The position numbers were made by a program, and so were the translations under genes. Shown here one piece after another: positions 8,851 through 18,661 of a stretch of 30,527 nucleotides of DNA (the stretch's first letter is position 1; every line of letters starts with the position of its first letter). Location of the stretch: the NCBI GenBank assembly GCA_034698045.1, contig JAQGAU010000346.1:1-30527 (forward strand), written 5' to 3'. The notes under the pieces were generated by a model. That model made no database searches. It saw only the letters and a list, made by a program, of their open reading frames with translations, and was not told the DNA's origin. The stretch comes from Paramacrobiotus richtersi. Taxonomy: Eukaryota; Tardigrada; Eutardigrada; Parachela; Macrobiotidae.

Positions 8851-9600
8851 GTAACGTGATTTTTATAACGGAATAGTGAAAACTAGGGTTTGATTTGATA
8901 CATTTAATCCTTCACAACCCATCCACGTCTGAATCGTGGTAGCCAATGTAGGGTGATGAATCGCTCCATAACGCGTAATGCATGAGTTGGACAAATCAAA
9001 GCTCGTTGCGTTAGAGTATGATACCTTGAGCCCTTCCCCGCTGCATCCGGTGTTCAGAAAGGAAACTGGTTCAGCTCATCCCTGGCCAGTTGCACGGTTG
9101 TGACGTTAGAACCAGTAGGGTTGGCGCATTTGTCTAGTGGGCTGACACCTCCGCTTCACATCCACAGATCCCGGGCTGAAGGTTTAGACGATCCAGTTCA
9201 TGGGTCACCATACTGTGGACTGAGAGGGTCGTTTACTCTGAGCTGAGGACTAAGAGCTGCAGGACCTCGGATACGAAGACGTCGAACTCCGCGATCATAT
9301 CCTGCCGGACGACCCGCGCTATGGCATCGGAGGCTTCATCAACTCAGGATTCTGGTTTTGCTGCATGATGTGTACGGCCGCTTGCATGCGCTTATTCATT
9401 CCTTGACGCTTTATGGAACTGAATGCGCGGTTTATTGCTTGTATTTGCCTGGTATGATTCTTGATTGTTAACAAAACTTAACATCCTTTACTGTCATTTG
9501 TTCTTGTTTGTGTACTGATAAGTCACTCACATAGGTCATTTCGCTTACAGTGCAGCCAGTATTTAAGGGTTACAAAGTCGTTGTAGAGTAAACGCGTTTC
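8851..9600. other. Unassigned segment upstream (minus sense) of the integrase relic
   Basis: No frame of 60 codons or more is present. By position it should contain the integrase N-terminal half or RNase H of the element relic at 8612-8850, but no motif survives. A GTATTTAAGG string at about 9549 resembles a TATA element about 60 bases before the small frame at 9612. Confidence 0.3.
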
Positions 9601-9611
9601 AGTTTGGAGTC

Positions 9612-9749
9612 ATGGATTTTAAATTCTGGTTCCGGAATACGGGAGTAATCATTACGCTTATTTTACTAGTAATTGTAATGCTCACAACTATTGACTCTCC
9701 AACATTAACACACGTCATAAGTAACAGGCAAGTCCTTGTAACCGGATGA
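9612..9749 (+). CDS. Candidate 45-aa single-span membrane microprotein
   Basis: ATG at 9612-9614 opens a 45-codon frame ending at TGA 9747-9749. After a short N-terminus (MDFKFWFRNTG) comes a continuous hydrophobic span (VIITLILLVIVMLTTI) typical of a signal anchor. A TATTTAAG element lies about 60 bases upstream. No family is recognised. The opposite strand also carries frames (9599-9787 and the 124-codon frame 9705-10079), so this may be a chance translation of an A/T-rich stretch, or a first exon with a downstream splice donor. Confidence 0.22.
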   Translation: MDFKFWFRNTGVIITLILLVIVMLTTIDSPTLTHVISNRQVLVTG

Positions 9750-10079
9750 TAGGGTATGATACTCGTTTGTAAGCCTTCGTTTATCATACACCAAACGTAG
9801 TCGCTTTGCGACTTCCGTGAAGCGAATGATTAGCTCTTTTTTATCTTTCTTGAAAGTAAAAGGATACCTAATTTGTAGAGACTCCATAGGAGCGTGCAAC
9901 AGTTGCAGAAAATTAACAAAATTAGAATCTTGCTTTGATCGGCCATTTAATGAGAAGCACTTCACCTTTACGACCTGCTTGTTGTCGCTAGTGATGTTGA
10001 ATAGGACTTCGGGCCGAGGCGTACAATTTCCTTGATGTGTTGACCTGAGGCCAGCTCGGACGACAGCTTTCCTATACAT
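9705..10079 (-). CDS. Unidentified 124-codon frame
   Basis: This is one of the longer frames in the window. It is basic (many Lys/Arg), contains one potential N-glycosylation site (FNITSDN) and ends SGYKDLPVTYDVC. It has no signal peptide, membrane span or domain I can name. It is followed on the minus side by nothing recognisable. It may be decayed element sequence; an open frame of this length can occur by chance at this base composition. Confidence 0.25.
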   Translation of the reverse strand: MYRKAVVRAGLRSTHQGNCTPRPEVLFNITSDNKQVVKVKCFSLNGRSKQDSNFVNFLQLLHAPMESLQIRYPFTFKKDKKELIIRFTEVAKRLRLVYDKRRLTNEYHTLSSGYKDLPVTYDVC

Positions 10080-10764
10080 GACCCCGTTACTAGGTTACTT
10101 CTCTGTTCGATCGAGAACACGCCGCCGTCCGACCACGTTCGAAAACTCCAGCAATACTCGGATGCTGCCCATTATTGCCTTAAGCAACCCTACGTAGCGT
10201 TCGACCCACGTAAAACCGAGTACTCTTGATGGTACATTATTTAACGGACACCGCAGCGCCCTGAGACCAACGATCCTCGCGTGATACTTAACACCTTTCC
10301 CGCGGAACCGCTCCTAAACTTTCGACGTTCGATATGTACTGATATAATTATCATAGGCCTCATGCAGCTTCGCAACGGAGCCATTCCACGCCACGGCCAC
10401 ATCAGTGGCATGCGCCGTTTCACCGACTACAGCTATTAGGTTCGGAGGAAGCCGGTCTCCTTGTGAAACTGCATTTCTTGGAGACCCGTCGTTCCCCTAC
10501 CCCAGAGTCTTACCAAATATGCCGCAGATTCCGTCACGTCTTCCAACCTTCGTTTCCTCGGTGCGGCAAGGGTTACTGAGCACAGTGTCCATGGGATTCA
10601 GTATCTACATGTGACATGTACCTACTTCGTCCATCTTTTTGCAATATCTGCAGTCACTGTCGAGCTGTGCAGCGCCTCTTCGTTTGCAGTAGTTCATTAA
10701 GCTCTCGGATCACTACTCATCAGGCGGATACATTGAGTGTACTCCCACCAAACTGTTAGTGGAC
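10080..10764. other. Unassigned segment
   Basis: Short frames at 10241-10423 (-) and 10405-10614 (+) show no motif. By position this is the region downstream (minus sense) of the integrase fragment at 10765-11090, where the end of pol and a 3' LTR would be expected. No terminal CA/TG boundary or polypurine tract could be defended by eye. Confidence 0.28.
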
Positions 10765-11090
10765 CTACAGCGTGGACCCGGGGTGCGACTCATAAAATAG
10801 TCTCTCTGAAGGACTTGCCGACTTTCTGTCGAACACCTGAAGAAAATGTGTAAGACTTCCTGCTAAGACTTGAGAGAATGGGTGAAGTACATAACCGGAC
10901 TGGTAGGGATATGCTTGTGCATTTAAACCTATGCTTACCAAACATGATTTCGAATGGCATGAAGCCGATGAATCTATAGCGAAGATAATTTGAAGCGGAA
11001 TTTTGATACAACTAGAGTTGGCTTTCACCTGGAAGGTGAGACCCGTATGTTTGCCAGTAAAGACCCGCTGTCATATGTATTTCATGTTTT
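10765..11090 (-). pseudogene. Ty3/gypsy-type integrase C-terminal fragment
   Basis: A minus-strand frame (10790-11011) contains FIGFMPFEIMFGKHRF, the block found just after the catalytic core of gypsy-group integrases. The overlapping frame 10765-11028 then continues with LAGSLTHFLQVFDRKSASPS and ERLFYESH, which fit the helical region that follows. A frameshift between the two frames near 10950 joins the parts. The catalytic residues should lie at higher coordinates, but only weak similarity survives to about 11090. It is a separate insertion from the fragment at 8612-8850: the relative order of the two is wrong for one gene on this strand. Confidence 0.68.
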
Positions 11091-12370
11091 GGATTCTATA
11101 CAAGCAACCAGCCCGGGCGCAAGCAAACGGGAGGAAGTAAATAGTCTTTTTGATGGAAAATGAGGGCATTCAATTCCAGCAGTCGTACGAGATACACCTA
11201 TTAACGTACATGAATTTACGGGAGGATCCACGGTGCGACGCTTGACCGTATTTGTCGACAGTACTTATCGAATCGTAATTCGAGCTGTAATAGCAGTGGT
11301 CTGTTTAATAAAGGAAGGCCCTACATCACATGTAATACCTGCGAACGCACAGGTCGTATTGCAGGGGATTAGCCGCGTACTGGTTAGTACTAATCGTAAT
11401 AGAGTTACAGATAAGCGCAACTCTTACATATCCAAAGTTATCAAACAAACCGATTATAGATTAGTTACGAAACTGTCGGTCCTTGTAGCCAAAAGTATGC
11501 GCTGTTTTATAAACTCGATAACTTTGCCAGCCACCAGCCGCACCGACTAAACGAACAACATTATTGCACGGTTGACTATGAAAGCAATGCCGTAAAAACC
11601 ACAACCGTTCTTACCGTCTGTTGACCATAAGTACTGTACAGCTGATTTCCATACTTGCCAACGTTGCTGATTTGAATTTGCAAACGGAGTTCGAGACATC
11701 GACCGGATGAGTATCGCAAGCATTGACCACGAGTCATTGGAAGAACCATCTCACTATGCCAGCAGTCCATCCACTGCCCTTAAGACTGTTGCAGTATCAC
11801 CTACGAAAGCTGGTTTTTGGTACAATGTCGACGATGACAGCTCAAAAAAATCCTCGAGGTGGATGAGTTATTTGGGAACTTTGCAGACGTTACTGCATTC
11901 TGCCGAAGTGTTAAAGTATCAGGAGCTTTCTACATACAGGATCATTGCGATCCCTGACAAACGGCTGACACGTCTTGCAGTTTTTCTGTCACGTACCTGC
12001 AATAATCGTACGATCAGGTACTACACGTCATTGTAAGCCGTAATTACTCTGGTGCAATATCGCTGTGGAGTTGCGTCAGTGCAACTCCGCAAAAGTATGC
12101 GGTGTGCTTCCTGAACGTCTATACAACACACACGATCATCGACGACCGTGTAGGCGGTATTTATAGAATCTTTCCCCAAGGAAGCAAGCGTCATCCGCGG
12201 GCAAAGCACCCGGCCCTGGAGTTTTCTTGTTCGCGTTTGTGAGAATGCTCATGTGCTGGTGCAAGAGTTGTTTCCGCGGGTTTATGAGTAACAATGGATA
12301 ATCGGTAGCATGTCAGTTATGTTACTTTCTTAGGCCGGATCCTACAAATCTTAACAAAAATTTATACATT
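11091..12370. other. Unassigned segment with weak plus-strand frames
   Basis: Frames at 11233-11550 (105 codons) and 11707-12036 (109 codons) on the plus strand, and 12021-12209 on the minus strand, are open but carry no motif. A small hairpin with an exact 8-bp core (GGAGTTGC, loop GTCAGT, GCAACTCC) sits at about 12064-12091. Nothing here can be named. Confidence 0.28.
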
Positions 12371-12842
12371 CTATCGCACTTTCAATACCGGCGACTGGCA
12401 CGGGGTCATATCATCTATTCCAGATAGGTTAAACATATTACGGTCATGTTGCACTTCCACAGCATCAACGGCTTCACGCAGAATAATCTGCAGTTTTTTA
12501 TTATCATTTACTACTGCTTCTTTGGAGGCCCTATTGGCAACGGATCGGGCAACCGTACACGCAACTGCATACAGCGCCCGTAAGGCATTTATTATCAACA
12601 ATAATCATATTGGTATCCATTTGTGCCACATCGACACTGCAAAAAACTGGAGAACTACCGGGTTCGGTGGCGGAAGAGAGAGCGGAACCGTCAGGTGGCC
12701 CTCGTCCGGCATGAACCTTCACAGTCAGTCTCGGGGTAAAATTGGACGATACATCCACTGTTGAAAATGCGTCCAGGAGGGCTTTCTCGAGGAGTCCAGC
12801 GTTAAACAGAAGAACGTTGAACAGAAGCAATAACGTATGCAT
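12371..12842 (-). pseudogene. Secreted-protein-like frame, frameshifted, unidentified
   Basis: ATG at 12840-12842 starts a signal-peptide-like sequence (MHTLLLLFNVLLFNAGLLEK), followed by about 60 residues that include an N-F-T sequon and a Gly/Pro/Ser-rich region. Near 12600 the frame changes: the original frame ends at 12531, while the overlapping frame 12601-12371 reads on as a helical stretch (LQIILREAVDAVEVQHDRNM) to TAG. Either a one-base shift or a short intron could join them. The architecture, a short secreted protein of about 150 residues, has no recognised family. Its start resembles the frame at 2740 only in general form. It could be a decayed host gene for a secreted product or an accessory element gene. 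Confidence 0.32.
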
Positions 12843-13279
12843 ACCACGCGATTTCTGTAGTGTACACACCGATCACAGCGGCCGGCAATTTTCTTATAGC
12901 CAAACGTTAAGATTGAATGTTTAACAGTTGCTTTCTGGTTTCGAGCCACTCGGAGTCACCCGAGTGACGTACCGAAACGGATCATCGACAACCTGCATCC
13001 TCATGGATTGGCCCTCGAAGTCATATTCGATAGCGTTCTTGTCGTAAGCATCGTGTAGGTCGTGTTTGACAGTATCCCAATTAGTAGTTAGGTGTTCGGC
13101 GAGAAGCTTACAACTGAAGCACGTCACCTTAAGGCATCTCCGAATATAGCTAAGTTTGTGTGGCTTATCTCAATGATATATCGTAGCCTCAACGCAAATT
13201 CCAGTAACAAACTGTTCACAGCTTTGAAAAATTTGCCTGAAAATTTGGGAAGGTCACGAATGCTCGGGCTATGGGCAAC
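12843..13279. other. Unassigned segment before the plus-strand integrase relic
   Basis: Frames at 12725-12949 (-), 12921-13127 (-) and 13092-13307 (+) are open; none has a motif. The plus strand should hold the first half of the integrase at 13280, but it has decayed beyond recognition. Confidence 0.3.
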
Positions 13280-13560
13280 CTGCTACTGCTACGGTTTTTA
13301 TAGGTAAAATCATTGAGTATATGAATGTGTTTCTACTGGTAAAACACCGATTCACTGCAGCCTATCATCCGCAGGCAAATCTGCTAGCTGAGCGCATGAT
13401 TCGTTTTCTTGGCGAAAAACTGACATTTATACAGATTCCAACTAGGTTAATTGGGCAGAATGTTAGCAAGACATTATTTCTGCTCATAACTCTCAAAAAC
13501 ATTCAACTACGGGTTATGCGCCAATAGATTTGTGGCACCCAAAGCACCGCACCTGACTAT
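13280..13560 (+). pseudogene. Ty3/gypsy-type integrase core fragment
   Basis: The frame upstream of and through 13321 reads GKIIEYMNVFL, then HRFTAAYHPQANLLAERMIR with the third catalytic Glu in AER (about 13387-13395). After a frame change near 13485 it reads NSQKHSTTGYAP followed by IDLWHPKH (13488-13550), the conserved post-core block. The usual Asn-Gly before the Glu is Asn-Leu here. The second catalytic Asp is not visible. The sequence differs from the minus-strand integrases in this window, so it comes from another gypsy-like family. The relic is broken by at least one frameshift and cannot be active. Confidence 0.85.
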
Positions 13561-15441
13561 GGAAAATAGGGTCAACATATATGAGAATGGAACTAAAGTC
13601 TACCAAAGCAGGTTAAAGTGTAGCATTGCCTCTTCCCGGACTTTGGGTCCCCAAGAGCAATCCGGGTGGAAACAGTACTCCGCCCGAAGTGGAAACAGTT
13701 TAGCCCGGCCGTTTGGCTGCAGCCAAGCGTAATCCGGATCCTGGGGTGCGGTTTGACAATGCGCTCCCAACTCGTGCGTTCCACGTTGTCCTGGCGCTAC
13801 TTTCGGACGGTTCAACGGCTGGATAGTCGGCATAGGTTTTTAGCGCTGAACAGTGCTACTGGCTGAAAAAGGAAACGTGTAATGGATTTCCTAGAGGTAT
13901 TCGTAAGGTGTGGAAAAGACTGAGACATTACACTCCCATGTCTTCCCAGATCTATGCTAAACTGGCTATAAGTTTGCACTTTAATTCTGCGATGCGAAAC
14001 ACGACTGCGATGCCGTTAATTATGTTACACCACGAGGACCGCGTGACTGTAAAATCACTGAGAAAGAGAGTTCACTCGATAAAACCAATATCTGACGACT
14101 GTTACGCGAGTAAATGGAGAAGCGTGCACAGGCACAAGTTTTCTTCGCCCACAGCTTTATCAAAAAAGTCCAGTTAACGTTTTGGAAGCATCTTAACGAT
14201 AAATACAAAGAATATTTGTACTTTTCGTGTAAATGAAAAATAAACCAAAATGGTAATCTTACTGTCCAGCGGCAGCCATGTCGAAAACGACGTAATCTCG
14301 GTTAGAAAAGATAGATCCCTTGAAAGTAATATTTCTGATTTCGGTGAAGGTACATAGATTCTGCATTGATGGTGAAGATTACGTAGATGGGATTTAATTT
14401 CGAGTTCCGCTTGTTATTCAAAAGAACAAGGAAGCATTTGTTACGAACCCTTTACTGAACTTCCGGAAGCAACAGTGCGGTACACTTCAACCACTAGCAC
14501 CTTCCAGTAACAAAAGTTGGTCCCAAAAACCTGGGGACTATCAGCATTCATGTTGAAATGCTGGCTATAGTTCGTATCCTGTAATAAAATAGTCTACCAG
14601 CTGTGCGTAAAGGTCTCAGATTGCAAGTGACCTTGCCAGAAGCAAGTTCTGGGGCACAGGAACTTGCTGTGCCGATTTCCGACGGTCGCCGAGCACATCG
14701 TTAAGTTACAAACCTTCATATACCAGCAAAATGCAAAAGTAACGAATAATAGTCATCATAATTGTATTTCGGTTTACTTGCATGTGCACGCGGCTCGTGG
14801 TTTCCCTGACTAACACTATGATATTATTCTCTGTAACCTACCCACCAGTTAGTGTCCGTCGCCCTGGATTTCAGGGAGATTACAAGTCGCTAATCGCAAA
14901 AACCAAATAAGCGCCTCCTGGAAAGACCGTTCGGCATAAAGCGTTGCATGGCTTAATGCAAAAGCTATCTCAAGCACACAAGAACTAAGTTTTCTACACG
15001 ATTTTTGCTATGATTAGTACATACCGCATGCCATTAAAAACAGGCATGCGCGCCCTCCACTATAGCTTTCCGGCGTTTGTGATTGCTCGTGTCGGAAGAT
15101 TTGTCGTTAATATTTTCTTGATAAAGCACGGCACTAACTCAAAATTCTTCGGTATTAGGTATACTCCCAAAAGACTACCAACAGTTGGCTATTGAGGTTT
15201 GTGCTGGCTCAAGTAGTTGTCTTCAGTCCTTGAATGGAGTGGCAAGAAAGCAGCAGTGGAGTCCCTTAAAGCAGCAAGAGTAAAATCAGTGTGAAATTCT
15301 AGAGCGTACCATTTATACCCCAAAATTTCGGATGCCTTTCACGTTTCTCGGGAACATTGAGGTCACAGCTCCCTGCCACTTGACTTTTTGTTGTGCGCAA
15401 GTTGCAGATGATGCCACACGTTCTTTGCATGTGCTCCCTGC
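13561..15441. other. Long segment without recognisable genes
   Basis: Plus frames at 13532-13732, 13666-13866, 13908-14177 and 15010-15195, with mirror-image frames on the minus strand, are present without motifs. Between 14210 and 15000 no frame of useful length exists. The end of pol and a 3' LTR for the integrase at 13280 should fall here but could not be delimited. A small interlocked repeat is listed separately at 14641-14673. Confidence 0.28.
14641..14673. repeat. Short interlocked inverted repeats (pseudoknot order)
   Basis: AGCAAGTTC (14641-14649) pairs with GAACTTGCT (14660-14668), while GGCACAG (14653-14659) pairs with CTGTGCC (14667-14673). The order is A-B-A'-B', with A' and B' sharing two bases. 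Short arms like these can arise by chance. Confidence 0.6.
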
Positions 15442-15858
15442 TTGTCAAGGCGGGCTGACGCTAGCTATATGATAGCACACAGTGGTACGACCCCACGTGA
15501 TCCTAGGGCGGACACGAAGAGGATGATGCCTAGACGTTGTAGCCCTTTAGGAGGGCTGGCGCAAAACACACCTGACCAGCTTCTGCTGGCGAAAGTTTTG
15601 GGTGATGCGATCAGAGAGAGGAATCCTGAGTCCCAGACGGACGCAACGTTCGGACAGGTCATGGGCCCCACAGATACCGAAGAACCACTCACCGATACCC
15701 TCGCAAAAAGCACGCAGATGCCAAGTGCAGGGCCCGTGTATACAATGCAGCCACCATGGTTAGCAAAAGCCATTTTACCACCGCGTTCGTTAGCCCGCGT
15801 CGTTTTGTGTATGGTACCAGCGAGATACTCAGTTGTTTTCAAGCGTTTCAACGACTAG
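15442..15858 (+). CDS. 138-codon frame open on both strands, unidentified
   Basis: The plus frame is polar and Pro/Thr-rich in the middle (DQLLLAKVLGDAIRERNPES, then DTEEPLTDTLAKS), compatible with a decayed gag-like N-terminal region. The minus strand is open for 128 codons over the same interval (15465-15851), with a hydrophobic Gly/Ser/Val-rich product. The plus reading looks more like a soluble protein, so it is preferred, but neither has a motif. A G/C-richer base composition than the neighbourhood explains part of the absence of stops. Confidence 0.3.
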   Translation: MSRRADASYMIAHSGTTPRDPRADTKRMMPRRCSPLGGLAQNTPDQLLLAKVLGDAIRERNPESQTDATFGQVMGPTDTEEPLTDTLAKSTQMPSAGPVYTMQPPWLAKAILPPRSLARVVLCMVPARYSVVFKRFND

Positions 15859-16234
15859 AGTAATGGGTGCTGAAAGACGCTAGAGCTAGAGCTGACTTTA
15901 TCCTTGTAGTTGATATGATAAAGCGTAACATCTAGAAGAAGAAGCAAGCAAAGGAGCAGCAGCCAAGTACAGAGCACTCACATTCCGTGTCTGATCCTCC
16001 CACCATGTGACGTCTGTGGAAGGTCGCTACGCCCGAAATTGATTTCCAAGGAATTTAATGGAAGTTTTAAATTCTTATTTTACGAGCCCGAGCTGGTTTC
16101 TATTCCGAGAGTGAAGCTATGTGATCGTTCTGAACTTGGATTTGAAATGTCAGACAAATGTCATGCACCAACTACTGTTATTTCTTCTTCTATACAGGTA
16201 GTAAACATTCTGTGGGCGAAAACGGAGTATAATG
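15859..16234. other. Unassigned segment
   Basis: A 79-codon plus frame (16039-16278) begins here and overlaps the next minus-strand frame. It shows no motif. Around 15930-15965 there is a purine-rich stretch. Confidence 0.28.
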
Positions 16235-16794
16235 CTAGATGTGCTGAAATGAAATCTGGACAAATCTTTTTGTGTTAATCCCGCAAAGATAAGAAATTGC
16301 AGCAAAGACGACGGCTTTTCGCATACTCTGCCACACGTGGTTCTTGAATTGGGTCCCATTCGTCGTACACGCCGGCAGTGCTTTCAGTTGTGTTTTGTCC
16401 AACTCGTATGATTCGTCTAAAGTACATGTTAGCGCATGCATCGCCGTTAACGAAACTTTCGCTGACTGGCTTTTCCATGCATGAAGTAAACCGGTTTTGT
16501 TTGATGAGCCGCAGCGCACAAAGGTTTTGATGGAGTATTGTATAGCAGGGCGTGGTATTTTCGAATGCGGTGATGAATGAGTCAAGTGAAAACCTTACGA
16601 CCTTTCCAGCCATCTGCATAATACAAACGTAATCCAGCCTTCTTAATGGATCCGTAAATGTAGTTACGAGAATACGCGAACGTCTCGACCATTCGTTCGA
16701 ATTCACGGCACGTTTTAATATGATTATACTGACAATACATTTCACTGCAGACTAGCAGCAATTCCTCCATAATGATCGGGAACGGCAAACCCAA
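16235..16794 (-). pseudogene. Unidentified cysteine-containing coding relic
   Basis: A minus frame (16794-16582) starts MGLPFPIIMEELLLVCSEMY, a possible short hydrophobic leader. It continues through cysteines (CSEMYCQ, IKTC) to GWKGRK. The reading then passes to a second frame near 16610 (KVVRFSLDSFITAFENTTPC and onward, ending 16275), with further cysteines and sequons (ENTT, QNTT). A third frame overlaps at 16235-16585. Smooth composition across the switch suggests one gene of about 180 residues broken by a frameshift. Cys content and possible glycosylation sites suggest a secreted or surface protein, but no family is recognised. Confidence 0.3.
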
Positions 16795-17039
16795 AACGAA
16801 TGCATTAATTTGTTAGCATTCCCATACTCACATCCAAATCTGACCAGCTTCCGATTCACAGCACAGTAATACGACTCCGAAAAGCACTTGATGGATGAGT
16901 GCTACAACAGTACAACCCTGCCTTTTCGGAGTAACTCGATTATAACTTCAGTAAAGTATCCTCTGTAGCGAGCTACAGTTGTAGGGTTCAAGTAAGTAAG
17001 GCAGCCAACGCGCGCAACGTATACGGCCTTTAATCACAA
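16795..17039. other. Spacer before the reverse transcriptase relic
   Basis: No frame or motif is recognised; this is the region downstream (minus sense) of the reverse transcriptase, where RNase H would be expected. None was found. Confidence 0.3.
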
Positions 17040-17800
17040 AAACAATGCAAGATGATTCGCTTGTTTCGATAAATAGCAGGCGCGACGGTAACTTACTTTG
17101 CCATCATTCATCGCTGACTTCAGATTTCTGCTCGGATTTTTTGTATCAAGATCACATACGTACCTCCAATGCAGCCATTCAACAGGAACGCTTCTGTCGT
17201 CATGACCCCAGTACGAGGTGGATGGCTTGTATTCACTCCATATGAAGCTGTTGAATGCTCGTACAGTTGTCGGTGTACCGAAGTCAACAATTTTAGGAAC
17301 ATCGCCCGGGTCAGTGCGCATTCCATCCTAACGTGTCTGATGCCCGAGGGACTTCCGTTCGCTTTTTCCAAAGAATTATTTAGATGGTCAAGATTTTTTA
17401 ACTTTGTGAAACTGTCAGCGCACATTTAGAAATCATCGAGGTAGAGAACTAGGAGTCGGTCTCGGTGGTCGTCGAAGGCCCGATCCATCATCCGACAGAA
17501 GGTGGCGGGGCACGTCCTGCGCCCGAAGGGACAATTGCACACTTAGCTGAATCATCCGGCTTGCTGAAATGCATAAAACATTTTGACGATTTTTCCATAG
17601 AAATCTGCCAGAACCCACTGTTAAGGCCAAGCGAGGTAAAATATCGACTTCCCTTAAGGCAACCTAAACAGTCATCGATTTTTGGTGATGGGTACGGGTC
17701 AAACTCTGTATCGTCGTTTAGGCGTTTGTAATTAACACAGAATCAGTTGTGCCGTCCTTTTTAGCCGTTGGCCATACGCTGGCACAGCAATTGCTAATGT
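17040..17800 (-). pseudogene. Ty3/gypsy-type reverse transcriptase, broken
   Basis: Minus-strand motifs appear in the order of a gypsy reverse transcriptase. AKKDGTTD (about 17770) lies in the fingers. DPYPSPKIDDCL (17702-17666), then GSRYFTSLGLNSGFWQI (about 17655-17605), cover the first catalytic motif, where the family usually has L-D-L and this copy reads L-G-L. LYLDDF (17446-17429) is the YxDD-type active site. RTDPGDVPKIVDFGTPTTVR (about 17318-17259) is the connection after the thumb. Several frame changes and a TAA directly after YLDDF break the gene. Reverse transcriptases copy the element RNA into DNA. The lost first Asp would inactivate even a repaired frame. No integrase of matching orientation follows at lower coordinates within normal distance; the pieces at 8.6 and 10.8 kb are too far. 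Confidence 0.88.
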
Positions 17801-18661
17801 GAATTGGAACGTGTTCTTTTGCGGAACTGATATGGTTAGGTATGTCGATCCTTTAATCGCCGCGCACTATATTCGAACGAATTCCGGACGAACGTCTAAA
17901 ACTCTTTCACCGCTTAGCAGAAATTTAGGCTCGTCTGAACCTGGAAAATACATAAAGCGGACAAAAGGCCTTACATGGACTGGTTAGCCCAGGATTATCT
18001 TCATTAGATAAGTACATCACTTACTTACAATACAGGTGCTTACAATACGCTCGACTGAAATTCCGAAGCAACGACGACTTGTATAAAGTAATCGGTGACT
18101 AACTGCCAATATCCGGTTGTTCAAGCTGTTGTATAGGTACAAAGACTTACCTGCTCCTGGGAACACCTGATGGTGCGACAGCTTCGGTTTGTGCCAGCAG
18201 TGCAATTCCCAATAAAATCAACTGTAACGACTGTAACGTCTCCCGTGTTCCGGCAGTAATGGTATCTATCGACCATTACAAGTGCACGTGCACTTCACCT
18301 ACACTGACTACCTAGTACTTAACTACGGTACTTGGCAGCAGGTGTAGGCGAAATACCTACAGGGCTCACTTTTCCACGTCGGCTAGGCGGGTTATAAGAA
18401 GAACCGGACGCCTGTAATGTAGGTTTTGATGGTATCGGAGGCCTTGACACCTCGCGTGGGATTATTTGCTCAAGCTGGTGAGTGGTTTACACTTCATAAT
18501 GCTGCCATATCGAGCAGTGTGCGGTTGATGTGAAGGACTATGGCCGTTATGAATAGTATCAGAAGTGCAAACAGGTCCGAGCAGTGTAGCATACAATGCC
18601 TTAATTATCATTTGCGCTAATTATGCAGTAATGAACGGTAACATACAGATTTTCCAAGGTA
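17801..18661. other. Unassigned segment upstream of the reverse transcriptase relic
   Basis: Frames at 17799-17987 (+) and 18017-18205 (-) carry no motif. By position the protease and gag of the reverse transcriptase element should lie here on the minus strand, but none is recognised. Confidence 0.28.
18280..18295. repeat. 16-bp perfect palindrome with central CACGTG
   Basis: AAGTGCACGTGCACTT at 18280-18295 is its own reverse complement. The centre CACGTG is an E-box, the binding site type of bHLH factors. With no gene nearby a regulatory role is speculative. Confidence 0.8.
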
